From positions 1 through 20,581 of the forward strand of contig CABROZ010000034.1 of NCBI GenBank assembly GCA_902472795.1: a stretch of DNA of 20,581 nt. Reading direction: 5' to 3'. A model generated the notes under the pieces. It saw nothing but the letters and a program-made list of their open reading frames with translations. It was not told where the DNA came from and did not search any database. Source of the DNA: an uncultured Bacteroides sp. (GTDB taxonomy: Bacteria; Bacteroidota; Bacteroidia; Bacteroidales; Bacteroidaceae). Position 1 is the first letter of the stretch, and every line of letters begins with the position of its first letter. The translations under genes and the position numbers were made by a program. Below, one piece after another: positions 1 to 6,642 of the stretch.

Positions 1-163
1 AGTTGGCCAGCAGTGTACCGTCAGTCTTGTAAACCGTTTGTCCGACCATCAGTCCATCTACTTCTTGCGAATTGTAAACGAGGTTGTTCGAATTGGCAGC
101 ATTAACGGTCATACCACATACAGCGAAAATAGAAGATAAGATTAAAGTTTTTAAAGTTTTCAT
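1..163 (-). CDS. Small secreted protein, DUF3836-like (N-terminal part, cut by window edge)
   Basis: The first 54 codons of a minus-strand gene are visible; the rest lies beyond base 1. The start ATG is at 163 and the protein begins MKTLKTLILSSIFAVCGMTV, a typical Sec signal peptide: two lysines, a hydrophobic core, then VNA-A as the likely cleavage site near residue 22. The mature part (NSNNLVYNSQEVDGLMVGQT, then VYKTDGTLLAN) resembles, from memory, the start of the DUF3836 family, small exported Bacteroides proteins of unknown function with a Y-D-x-x-G-R style repeat further on. The family call is recognition from a short stretch and is only moderately sure; export is much better supported. 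A TAnnTTTG promoter element lies about 60 nt upstream. It is transcribed in the same direction as polA but is separated from it by the polA terminator, so it is probably a separate unit. Confidence 0.7.
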   Translation of the reverse strand, partial: MKTLKTLILSSIFAVCGMTVNAANSNNLVYNSQEVDGLMVGQTVYKTDGTLLAN

Positions 164-223
164 GATTGCTATGTTTTTAGGTTATATTTCAAATTTCTAT
201 CATTATGTTCTCGAAAACGGCCG

Positions 224-231
224 CAAAGGTA
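224..231 (-). promoter_or_regulatory. Bacteroides -7 promoter element for the DUF3836-like gene
   Basis: On the minus strand the sequence reads TACCTTTG, a perfect match to the Bacteroides sigma-ABfr -7 consensus TAnnTTTG. It would give a 5' untranslated leader of roughly 50-60 nt before the ATG at 163. No clear TTG (-33) is seen 19-21 nt upstream, so the assignment rests on the -7 element and its position. Confidence 0.6.
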
Positions 232-330
232 GTGATTTTATTGATATGAAATAGAAATCTGGTGAAAATAATGTCAAAATGTCAAGTAGCCGTGCGCAAT
301 ATGACTTTCTTTTTGGCTAACTTTATAAAT

Positions 331-363
331 AAAAAATATCCGGCAGGTAGGTTGCCGGATATT
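331..363 (-). terminator. Intrinsic terminator of polA
   Basis: There is an 11-bp perfect stem (335-345 with 353-363, arm AATATCCGGCA) and a 7-nt loop. Read on the minus strand the stem runs directly into TTTTTTATTT, the classic stem plus U-tract. It lies about 80 nt after the polA stop codon and before the promoter of the next minus-strand gene. Confidence 0.88.
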
Positions 364-440
364 CTTTCGTGCAAACTGCATTCCGGAAAGAATTCTTTCG
401 TTGCTTTCTGATTGTAAGTTAAATAAAGTTATAGACCTGT

Positions 441-3299
441 TTAGTGAGCCTCCAACCAGTTCTTTCCCCATCCGCAATCGGCCTTCAGGGGCACCTGCAT
501 GCGATAGGCGTTCTCCATTTCCTCGATTACAATTTTCTGCACGAGCTCTTTTTCCTCGGTCGGAACGCTGAAATTCAGTTCGTCGTGCACCTGCAAAATC
601 ATCTTTGCTTTCAGATTGTAAGCGACAAAGCGCTGATAGATGCGTGCCATGGCCACTTTGATGATGTCGGCGGCGCTGCCCTGTATCGGGGCGTTGATGG
701 CATTTCGCTCGGCATAGCCGCGTACGACGGCATTCTTCGAATTGATGTCGGGCAGGAAACGCTTGCGGTGGAAGATGGTCTCCACATAGCCGTGTTCGCG
801 TGCCACCTGGATGCTTCGGTCCATGTACTCCTTCACCTGGGGATAGGTTTCGAAGTAGCCGTCAATCAGTTCTTTGGCTTCCTTGCGGTCCACGTTCATG
901 CGCTCGGCCAGTCCGAACACCGAGATGCCGTAGATGATGCCGAAGTTGGCCGTCTTGGCCTTGCGGCGCATGTCCGATGTGACTTCTTTGATGTCGGTCT
1001 TGTAGATTTTGGCAGCCGTGGCAGCATGGATGTCGTGCCCGCTGCAGAAGGCGTCGATCATGTTGCGGTCGCCGCTCAGGTGCGCCATGATGCGCAGTTC
1101 TATCTGCGAGTAGTCGGCCGAGAAGAACTCGCAACCGTCGTCGGGGATGAAGGCTTTGCGTATCTCCTTGCCGTCCTCGTCGCGGATGGGGATGTTCTGC
1201 AGGTTGGGATTGCTCGAACTGAGCCGCCCCGTAGCGGTGACTGCCTGGTTGAAGGACGTATGGATGCGTCCCGTGCGCGGATTGATGAGCTGGGGCAGGG
1301 CATCGACGTAGGTGCCGAGCAGCTTTTTCAGTCCTCGATGTTCGAGTATCTTGCCGATGATAGGATGCTTGCTGCGCAGGCTTTCGAGCACTTCTTCGCT
1401 GGTGACGTATTGCCCGGTTTTAGTCTTCTTGGCCTTGCCGGCAATTTTCAGTTTGTCGAAGAGTACTTCGCCCACTTGCTTGGGCGAGCCGATGTTGAAG
1501 GTTTCGCCGGCCAGCTCGTAGATGTCTTTCTCGATTTCCTGCAGGCGGGCCGTGAAGTGTGCCGAGGTTTGCTTGAGGGCTTCGGTGTCGATGCGCACGC
1601 CGTTGGTTTCGAGGTTGACCAGCACAGGGACAAGGGGCATTTCGATTTCGTAGAAGAGGCGCTCGGCTCCCTGTGCTTTCAGTTCCTTTTCGAGGACGTT
1701 CTTCAACTTCAGGGTGACGTCGGCGTCTTCGCAGGCGTAACGATAGACTTCTTCGGGTGCGAGGTCACGCATGCTTTTCTGGTTCTTCCCGCGCGGACCT
1801 ATCAGTTCGTCGATGTGGATGGTCTGATAGTGCAGGTAGATTTCGGCCAGGTAGTCCATGTTGTGTCGCAACTCGGGCTGAAGTACATAGTGGGCAAGCA
1901 TGGTGTCGAACAGCGGACCTTGCACCTTGACTCCGTAGTTCTGCAGGACAATCATGTCGTACTTGATGTTCTGACCGACTTTTACCGATTTCTCGTTTTC
2001 GTAGAGCGGGCGAAGGTCGTTTACAATTCTTAACGCTTCTTCACGATTGGCTGGTACGGGTACATAGTAGCCCTTGTTTTCGCCGTCGCTGAAGCTCATT
2101 CCCACAAGTTCGGCCTCCATGGGTTCGGTATTTGTAGTCTCTGTATCTATTGCGATAATTTCTGTTGTAAGCAACTTTTGAACAAACTCAGCTCTTTTCT
2201 CTTCTGTATCAATCAGTTGGTAGTCGTAATCGAGCATTTCTAACCGCGTCAGATTCGTTTTTTCGGGAACGCCCGTCCCCTCGTCGGCAATTTCGGCAAA
2301 CAAATCGCCTTGCTGGGGTGGGGTGTTGGAGGCGGAGTTGGTTTGCGGTTGTGCAAAGAGGGTTCCGGCAAACAGGTCGGGGTTGCCTGTTGCTGATTGA
2401 CCTGTAGTCGGAGCGGAGGTATTGCTTTTGCCAAGGACGCGGTCGATAAGAGTGCGGAACTCCAGTTCGCCGAAAATCTTGCGGAGTTCCTGTTCGTCGG
2501 GCTCCTCGCGTATCAGGCTGTCCATGTCGAGCGCGATGGGGGCGTCGGTCTTGATGGTGGCTAAGAACTTGGAGAAGGTAATCATTTCGCGGTTTGTTTC
2601 CACCTTGGTCTTCAGGGCTCCCTTCAGTTGGTCGGTGTGTTCGAGCAGGTTTTCGATGCTGCCGAACTGGGCAATCAGCTTTTGGGCGGTTTTCTCGCCT
2701 ACGCCGGGGCAACCGGGTATGTTGTCCGATGCGTCGCCCATCAGGCCGAGCATGTCGATGACTTGCGCTACGGAGTCTATGCTGAATTTGGCCTTTACTT
2801 CGTCGATGCCCATCACTTCGAAGCCACCCGTGTGCTTGGGGCGGTACATGAAGACGTTTTCGCTGACCAATTGTCCGTAGTCTTTGTCGGGCGTCATCAT
2901 GTAGGTGGTGATGCCGCGTCGTCCGGCTTCGGTGGCCAATGTGCCTATCACGTCGTCGGCTTCGTAGCCGGGTACCTCCAGGATGGGGATGCGATAGGCG
3001 CGGATGATGTCTTTTATAATAGGTACGGAGAGGCGGATGGTTTCGGGCGTCTCTTCGCGTTGTGCTTTGTATTGTTCGTAGGCTTCGTGGCGGAAGGTGG
3101 GGCCGGCGGGGTCGAAGGCGATCCCGATGTGCGTGGGATTCTCTTTTTTCAGGACTTCTTCCAGCGTATTGACAAAGCCCAGTATGGCTGATGTGTTGAA
3201 GCCTTTGGAGTTGATTCTCGGATTCTTGATGAGTGCGTAATAGGCACGGTAGATCAATGCATAGGCATCGAGAAGGAACAGTTTATTGGTTGAATTCAT
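441..3299 (-). CDS. polA: DNA polymerase I with 5'-3' and 3'-5' exonuclease domains
   Basis: Family A DNA polymerase, which fills gaps and removes RNA primers in repair and lagging-strand replication. It has 952 residues from the ATG at 3299, close to the 928 of E. coli. Order: 5'-3' exonuclease (about 1-290; MTPDKDYGQL, GDASDNIPGCPGVGEKTA), a linker rich in Ser/Thr/Asn/Gln/Pro (about 300-360), 3'-5' exonuclease (about 365-545) and the polymerase domain. Proofreading looks intact: IDTET with D385 and E387, then GQNIKYD and YACEDAD. Polymerase motifs are complete: motif A DYSQIELR (D729), motif B RRKAKTANFGIIYG with Phe at the dNTP-selecting position, motif C QVHDEL (903-908). An in-frame ATG at 3320 would add MKKRIKC, but MNSTNKLFLLDAYALIYRA is the normal family start and has an AGGA-type sequence upstream. 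It is divergent from the polyprenyl synthase gene and ends at its own terminator. Confidence 0.97.
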   Translation of the reverse strand: MNSTNKLFLLDAYALIYRAYYALIKNPRINSKGFNTSAILGFVNTLEEVLKKENPTHIGIAFDPAGPTFRHEAYEQYKAQREETPETIRLSVPIIKDIIRAYRIPILEVPGYEADDVIGTLATEAGRRGITTYMMTPDKDYGQLVSENVFMYRPKHTGGFEVMGIDEVKAKFSIDSVAQVIDMLGLMGDASDNIPGCPGVGEKTAQKLIAQFGSIENLLEHTDQLKGALKTKVETNREMITFSKFLATIKTDAPIALDMDSLIREEPDEQELRKIFGELEFRTLIDRVLGKSNTSAPTTGQSATGNPDLFAGTLFAQPQTNSASNTPPQQGDLFAEIADEGTGVPEKTNLTRLEMLDYDYQLIDTEEKRAEFVQKLLTTEIIAIDTETTNTEPMEAELVGMSFSDGENKGYYVPVPANREEALRIVNDLRPLYENEKSVKVGQNIKYDMIVLQNYGVKVQGPLFDTMLAHYVLQPELRHNMDYLAEIYLHYQTIHIDELIGPRGKNQKSMRDLAPEEVYRYACEDADVTLKLKNVLEKELKAQGAERLFYEIEMPLVPVLVNLETNGVRIDTEALKQTSAHFTARLQEIEKDIYELAGETFNIGSPKQVGEVLFDKLKIAGKAKKTKTGQYVTSEEVLESLRSKHPIIGKILEHRGLKKLLGTYVDALPQLINPRTGRIHTSFNQAVTATGRLSSSNPNLQNIPIRDEDGKEIRKAFIPDDGCEFFSADYSQIELRIMAHLSGDRNMIDAFCSGHDIHAATAAKIYKTDIKEVTSDMRRKAKTANFGIIYGISVFGLAERMNVDRKEAKELIDGYFETYPQVKEYMDRSIQVAREHGYVETIFHRKRFLPDINSKNAVVRGYAERNAINAPIQGSAADIIKVAMARIYQRFVAYNLKAKMILQVHDELNFSVPTEEKELVQKIVIEEMENAYRMQVPLKADCGWGKNWLEAH

Positions 3300-3351
3300 A
3301 CATTTAATCCTTTTTTTCATGGTAAAAGTACAAAAAAATACCGTTTATTAC

Positions 3352-3359
3352 TATTTTTG
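3352..3359 (+). promoter_or_regulatory. -7 promoter element for the polyprenyl synthase gene
   Basis: TATTTTTG matches TAnnTTTG and lies 17 nt before the ATG at 3377, in the 77-bp region shared with divergent polA. No clear -33 TTG is seen at normal spacing. On the opposite strand the same region has TATTTTTTTG preceded by TTG 23 nt upstream, a weaker candidate for polA itself. Confidence 0.5.
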
Positions 3360-3376
3360 CGGTCAAATAGCAATGC

Positions 3377-4351
3377 ATGGACAGTATATCGATTATAAAA
3401 AATCCTATTTCTACTGAATTGGGCGACTTCAATCGGCTATTTGACAGTTCCCTTTCCAGTTCCAATCCCTTGTTGCAGAGTGTCATCGAGCACATCCGGC
3501 AAAGGAGTGGAAAACGGATGCGTCCGATGCTGGTGTTGCTGATGGCCAAGCTGTTTGGCCAGGTCAACCTGTCCACGCTTCATGCGGCTGTCTCATTGGA
3601 GCTGCTCCATACGGCCAGTTTGGTGCACGACGACGTGGTGGACGAGAGTAGCGAGCGGCGCGGCCAGCTGTCGGTGAATGCAGTGTTCAACAACAAGGTG
3701 GCTGTCCTGTCGGGCGACTATCTGCTGGCTACGGCCTTGGTGCAAGTGGCCATGACCCGCAACCATGCGATTGTGGATGTGGTTTCGGCCTTGGGACAGG
3801 ATCTTTCCGAAGGCGAACTGCTTCAGCTTTCCAACGTCAACAATCTTGAATTCTCGGAAACGGTCTATTTCGACGTCATTCGCAAGAAGACGGCAGCCCT
3901 GTTTGCGGCCTGCACCGAGGCAGGTGCATTGTCGGTAGGCGCTACGGATGAGCAGGTGGAGCGTGCGCGACTGTTTGGCGAATACATCGGCATTTGTTTC
4001 CAGATAAAAGATGACATCTTCGATTACTACGACAGCAAGGAGATTGGCAAGCCGACGGGCAACGATATGCGCGAAGGCAAACTGACGCTGCCGGCACTGT
4101 ATGTGCTCAATTCGATGCACGATGACGAAGTACGACAACTGGCGCTGAAGGTGAAGGAGGGCCATGCTTCGGACGATGAAATCGGCCATTTGATCGAATT
4201 CACCAAGGCAAACGGTGGCATCGGCTATGCCGAAAAAGTGATGGACGACTATCGCGAAAAGGCATTCGGTTTGCTGTCCGGCGAGGAGGATGCAGACGTG
4301 AAAGCTGCCCTTACGGCTTATCTGAATTACGTGATAGAGCGTGAAAAATAA
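3377..4351 (+). CDS. All-trans polyprenyl diphosphate synthase (IspB-like)
   Basis: Long-chain trans-prenyltransferase of 324 residues, the usual family size. It condenses isopentenyl diphosphate units onto an allylic starter to make the polyprenyl chain of a quinone; in Bacteroides this is expected to be menaquinone, which is inference. Evidence: GKRMRPMLVLL near residues 45-55, the first Asp-rich motif DDVVD (85-89, in LVHDDVVDES), KTAALFAACTEAGAL in the middle, and the second Asp-rich motif DDIFD (212-216, in FQIKDDIFDYYD). Both Mg-diphosphate motifs are intact. Product chain length cannot be read safely from the sequence, so no octaprenyl-specific symbol is given. The start MDSISIIKNPI fits the family and lies just downstream of a -7 element. 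It converges on the dtd-mazG-deoC operon, with a repeat-bearing gap of 391 bp between them. Confidence 0.93.
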   Translation: MDSISIIKNPISTELGDFNRLFDSSLSSSNPLLQSVIEHIRQRSGKRMRPMLVLLMAKLFGQVNLSTLHAAVSLELLHTASLVHDDVVDESSERRGQLSVNAVFNNKVAVLSGDYLLATALVQVAMTRNHAIVDVVSALGQDLSEGELLQLSNVNNLEFSETVYFDVIRKKTAALFAACTEAGALSVGATDEQVERARLFGEYIGICFQIKDDIFDYYDSKEIGKPTGNDMREGKLTLPALYVLNSMHDDEVRQLALKVKEGHASDDEIGHLIEFTKANGGIGYAEKVMDDYREKAFGLLSGEEDADVKAALTAYLNYVIEREK

Positions 4352-4445
4352 ATTCTTTTGTGTCGCTGCAATTGTCTGATAAAGCGACTATTCCCAAACC
4401 CTTATTTGTAAAGAAACCGGCTGATTTCTCCGGTCGTTGTACCGT

Positions 4446-4594
4446 GCTTGTACGGCTCGTGAGCAACACTTGCATGGCTCGCGAGCGACACTTGTACGGC
4501 TCGTGAGCGACACTTGTACGGCTCGTGAACAACACTTGCACGGCTCGCGAGCGACACTTGCACGGCTCGCGAGCGACACTTGTGTGGTTCAGGC
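4446..4594. repeat. 22-bp tandem repeat, six full units plus a decayed seventh, with palindromic core
   Basis: Full units start at 4446, 4468, 4490, 4512, 4534 and 4556; a degenerate partial unit follows from 4578. Each unit begins (A/G)CTTGYAYGG and carries the core GCTCGYGAGC. In units 2, 5 and 6 the core is GCTCGCGAGC, a perfect 10-bp palindrome; in units 1 and 3 it is GCTCGTGAGC with a central mismatch, and unit 4 has a further change (GCTCGTGAAC). The pyrimidine at unit position 6 and the one at position 15 always agree (T with T in units 1, 3, 4; C with C in units 2, 5, 6), so there are two subtypes. The units abut with no spacers, so this is a minisatellite, not a CRISPR array. The 22-bp period is not a multiple of three. 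Confidence 0.9.
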
Positions 4595-4633
4595 GCGTTG
4601 CTTATTGCTCGTATTCAGAGGAAAAAGAGAACT

Positions 4634-4666
4634 AAAAAACGCCTTTCGGTTGCCCGAAAAGCGTTT
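4634..4666 (-). terminator. Intrinsic terminator of the dtd-mazG-deoC operon
   Basis: AAACGC-C-TTTCGG (4637-4649) pairs with CCGAAA-A-GCGTTT (4654-4666): 12 pairs with one internal mismatch and a 4-nt loop TTGC. On the minus strand the stem runs into TTTTTTAG. It lies about 80 nt past the deoC stop. On the plus strand only a short T run follows, so it probably works mainly for deoC. Confidence 0.85.
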
Positions 4667-4742
4667 CTTATGGAGAGCCGTTTACCCCTTGCCTCTGGCA
4701 GGAGAGGAGCATCGGACGGCGGTAGCAAGTTGTTGGCCGGGG

Positions 4743-5645
4743 TTAGAAGAACTTCGTTTCCTGTCCCAGTATGTCGCTCAGCAGCAGGTTGGCTAAGCGG
4801 CTGGTGCCGAGGCGGAACAGGTTGTTGTTCAGCCATTCTTCACCCAATATCTCCTTGACGATGGTGTAGTAAACCAATGCGTCGTTCACGGTGTTGATGC
4901 CACCGGCAGGTTTGAAACCTACCTTAATGCCGGTCTCCTTGTAATATTCTTTGATGGCCTGACACATCACGTAAGCGGCTTCGGGTGTGGCAGCAGGTTG
5001 CTGTTTCCCGGTCGAAGTCTTGATGAAATCGGCTCCGGCGTACATGGAGAGGATGGAGGCTTTCTTGATGTTCGAAGCCGTCTTCAGGGCACCTGTTTCC
5101 AAGATGACTTTCATGTGGTGGTCCTTGCAGGTCTCTTTCAGTTCCTGTATTTCGTCGCACATTTCTTCGTAGTTGCCACTCAGGAATTTTCCCACCGAGA
5201 TGACGATGTCTATTTCGTCGGCACCTTCCATGATGGCCATGGCTGTTTCGGCTACTTTCACTTCGAGGAACGTCTGCGAGGAGGGGAATCCGGCCGAAAC
5301 ACAGGCTATCCGTACGTCTTCCACTTCGAGGGTATCCTTCACGATTTCGGCGAAGTTGGGGTAAACGCAGATGGCTGCCACGTTCTTCAGGTCGGGATAT
5401 TGCTCGTCGAACTGGTTTACTTTTTGGGTAAATTTCATGACGCTTTCATCGCTGTCTTCGCACTTCAGGGTGGTCAGGTCGATGCAGTTGAACAGGAATT
5501 TCTTCACTGCTTCCGTATTGTTTCCCGGAACCTTCTCTGCAATGATTTTGGCTACTTGTGCGGCTACTTCCGCATCGTCAAGGCTGGTGTTGTACTTGGC
5601 CAGAGCGCTATCGTACTTGCTCTGCGTAGGTTCGTTTTTTTCCAT
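4743..5645 (-). CDS. deoC: Deoxyribose-phosphate aldolase
   Basis: Class I aldolase that splits 2-deoxyribose 5-phosphate into glyceraldehyde 3-phosphate and acetaldehyde, so deoxynucleoside carbon can enter glycolysis; cytosolic. It has 300 residues, longer than the roughly 220-260 of many homologues, owing to an N-terminal extension (about residues 1-50). Catalytic features: the Schiff-base lysine K209 in GADFIKTSTGK, the second lysine K245 in VGFKPAGGI, the acid motif ADEIDIVISVGKFLSG, and CVYPNFAEIVKDTL near the barrel start. The start MEKNEPTQSKYDSALAKYN follows the MazG-like gene by 31 nt, so the two are very likely co-transcribed; the operon ends at the terminator just downstream. Confidence 0.96.
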   Translation of the reverse strand: MEKNEPTQSKYDSALAKYNTSLDDAEVAAQVAKIIAEKVPGNNTEAVKKFLFNCIDLTTLKCEDSDESVMKFTQKVNQFDEQYPDLKNVAAICVYPNFAEIVKDTLEVEDVRIACVSAGFPSSQTFLEVKVAETAMAIMEGADEIDIVISVGKFLSGNYEEMCDEIQELKETCKDHHMKVILETGALKTASNIKKASILSMYAGADFIKTSTGKQQPAATPEAAYVMCQAIKEYYKETGIKVGFKPAGGINTVNDALVYYTIVKEILGEEWLNNNLFRLGTSRLANLLLSDILGQETKFF

Positions 5646-5676
5646 AAATTCTTCTTTTTTATAGATGATGTTTTTC

Positions 5677-6030
5677 CTATTTTTTCAATTTCTCGTTGTT
5701 CAGGTGGCGCTGATTGTCCCTCTTGGTTTTCTTTTCCAGTGTTTGCCTGAAGGCTTCGGTGACATCGACGCCCGTCTGATTGGCAATGCAGAGCAGCACC
5801 CAGAGAATGTCGGCTATTTCTTCATCAAGGTTGTCCTTTTCGCCCGGTTTGAACGACTGGTCGCCATATTTCCGGGCCATGACGCGAGCCAGTTCTCCGA
5901 CTTCTTCGGTCAGCACGGCCATGTTGGTCAGTTCGCTGAAGTAGCGCACGCCATACTGTTTTATCCAGTTATCTACCTGTTGCTGGGCATCGCTTAGCGT
6001 GATGCCGGCGTTGTTTTCTTCCGTATTCAT
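5677..6030 (-). CDS. MazG-like nucleotide pyrophosphohydrolase
   Basis: Small all-alpha protein of 117 residues with one MazG domain. The metal-binding acids of the family are present: TEEVGELARV (E42, E43, E46) and DEEIADILW (E70, E71, D74). Such enzymes hydrolyse (d)NTPs or damaged nucleotides to the monophosphate plus pyrophosphate. It is much shorter than two-domain E. coli MazG (263 residues) and resembles the single-domain house-cleaning group; the substrate cannot be deduced. It starts 17 nt after the dtd stop and ends 31 nt before deoC, so it is the middle gene of a three-gene operon. The C-terminal tail is very rich in Lys, Arg and Asn. Confidence 0.9.
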   Translation of the reverse strand: MNTEENNAGITLSDAQQQVDNWIKQYGVRYFSELTNMAVLTEEVGELARVMARKYGDQSFKPGEKDNLDEEIADILWVLLCIANQTGVDVTEAFRQTLEKKTKRDNQRHLNNEKLKK

Positions 6031-6047
6031 CGTATGTTTTTCTCTTT

Positions 6048-6500
6048 TTATTCTTTGTTCTTGGTGTCCATGCAGATGGTAACGGGGCCGTCGTTCAGCA
6101 ACTCTACTTTCATGTCTGCCCCGAATTCTCCGGTACCGATTTCTTTACCCAATGCCTGGCTCAGGCTGTGGCAGAACTCTTCGTACAAGGGGATGGCAAT
6201 GTCCGGCTTCGAGGCCCGGATGTAGGAGGGACGGTTCCCTTTTTTGGTCGAGGCGTGCAGCGTGAACTGACTGATGACCAGAATTTCGCCGCCGATATCG
6301 AGGACCGATTTGTTCATTACGCCGTTTTCATCGTCGAAGATGCGCAGGTTGACAATCTTTTTGCACAGCCAGTCGATGTCTTCCCGGTTGTCGGCGTCTT
6401 CGATGCCGACCAGAATCATCAGTCCTTTCCCGATGGCCGATTTACAATGTCCGTTGATGGTGACGGAAGCATGTCCGGTGCGTTGTATCACTACTCTCAT
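6048..6500 (-). CDS. dtd: D-aminoacyl-tRNA deacylase
   Basis: Removes D-amino acids (and glycine mischarged on tRNA-Ala in known homologues) from tRNA, keeping translation stereospecific; cytosolic homodimer. It has 150 residues, the family length. The two hallmark motifs are visible: SQFTL (77-81) and the Gly-cisPro loop NDGPVT (136-141, G138-P139), which excludes L-aminoacyl groups. The start MRVVIQRTGHASVTI is the canonical family N-terminus. It is the first gene of the operon with the MazG-like gene and deoC, preceded by a TATATTTG -7 element. Confidence 0.96.
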   Translation of the reverse strand: MRVVIQRTGHASVTINGHCKSAIGKGLMILVGIEDADNREDIDWLCKKIVNLRIFDDENGVMNKSVLDIGGEILVISQFTLHASTKKGNRPSYIRASKPDIAIPLYEEFCHSLSQALGKEIGTGEFGADMKVELLNDGPVTICMDTKNKE

Positions 6501-6526
6501 TTTACTTTTGTTTTACAGTTGGGTCA

Positions 6527-6534
6527 CAAATATA
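6527..6534 (-). promoter_or_regulatory. -7 promoter element for the dtd-mazG-deoC operon
   Basis: The minus strand reads TATATTTG, matching TAnnTTTG, 26 nt upstream of the dtd ATG. A TTG occurs upstream but at a spacing (14 nt) shorter than the usual 19-21, so the -33 box is not convincing. Confidence 0.5.
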
Positions 6535-6549
6535 CAGATTATCCCAATC

Positions 6550-6578
6550 AAAAGAAATAGGCAGGACCAAAATCCTGC
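6550..6578 (-). terminator. Likely terminator of uvrC
   Basis: GCAGGA (6561-6566) pairs with TCCTGC (6573-6578) around a 6-nt loop. On the minus strand it is followed by CTATTTCTTTT, a U-rich but imperfect tract. It lies 65 nt after the uvrC stop and just before the dtd promoter. A second hairpin, TCCCTC/GAGGGA at 6621-6635, sits closer to the stop but has no U-tract. Confidence 0.55.
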
Positions 6579-6642
6579 GTCGTGAGCCGACTTTTTTCAG
6601 GGCGTATGTCTCCGGATGATTCCCTCTTCGAGGGAGATTCCC

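Larger units (their letters stand above)
4352..4742. other. 391-bp convergent intergenic region without a credible gene
   Basis: It lies between the 3' ends of the polyprenyl synthase gene (plus) and deoC (minus). It holds, in order: a weak hairpin with ACCGG/CCGGT arms at 4416-4434 and no U-tract, possibly a poor terminator for the synthase; a 22-bp tandem repeat (4446-4594); a strong deoC terminator (4634-4666); and about 75 bp of unassigned sequence. Several open frames cross the repeat on both strands, but their sequences are products of the repeat and I do not call them genes. Confidence 0.75.

Noticed and set aside
274..477. 67-codon open frame on the minus strand downstream of polA
   Set aside because: It overlaps the end of polA in another frame and runs through the polA terminator hairpin; its sequence resembles no protein family.
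444..2033. 529-codon open frame antisense to polA
   Set aside because: It lies wholly opposite the conserved polymerase and proofreading domains and its long length follows from the codon bias of polA; the composition (many V, F, D, H, G) is typical of an antisense shadow.
4446..4594. CRISPR array
   Set aside because: Units of 22 bp abut directly without spacers and no cas gene is in the window.
4311..4858. Several overlapping open frames on both strands across the 22-bp repeat
   Set aside because: They are translations of the tandem repeat in different frames (for example the recurring TSRTSVAREP), with no start signals and no conserved domain.
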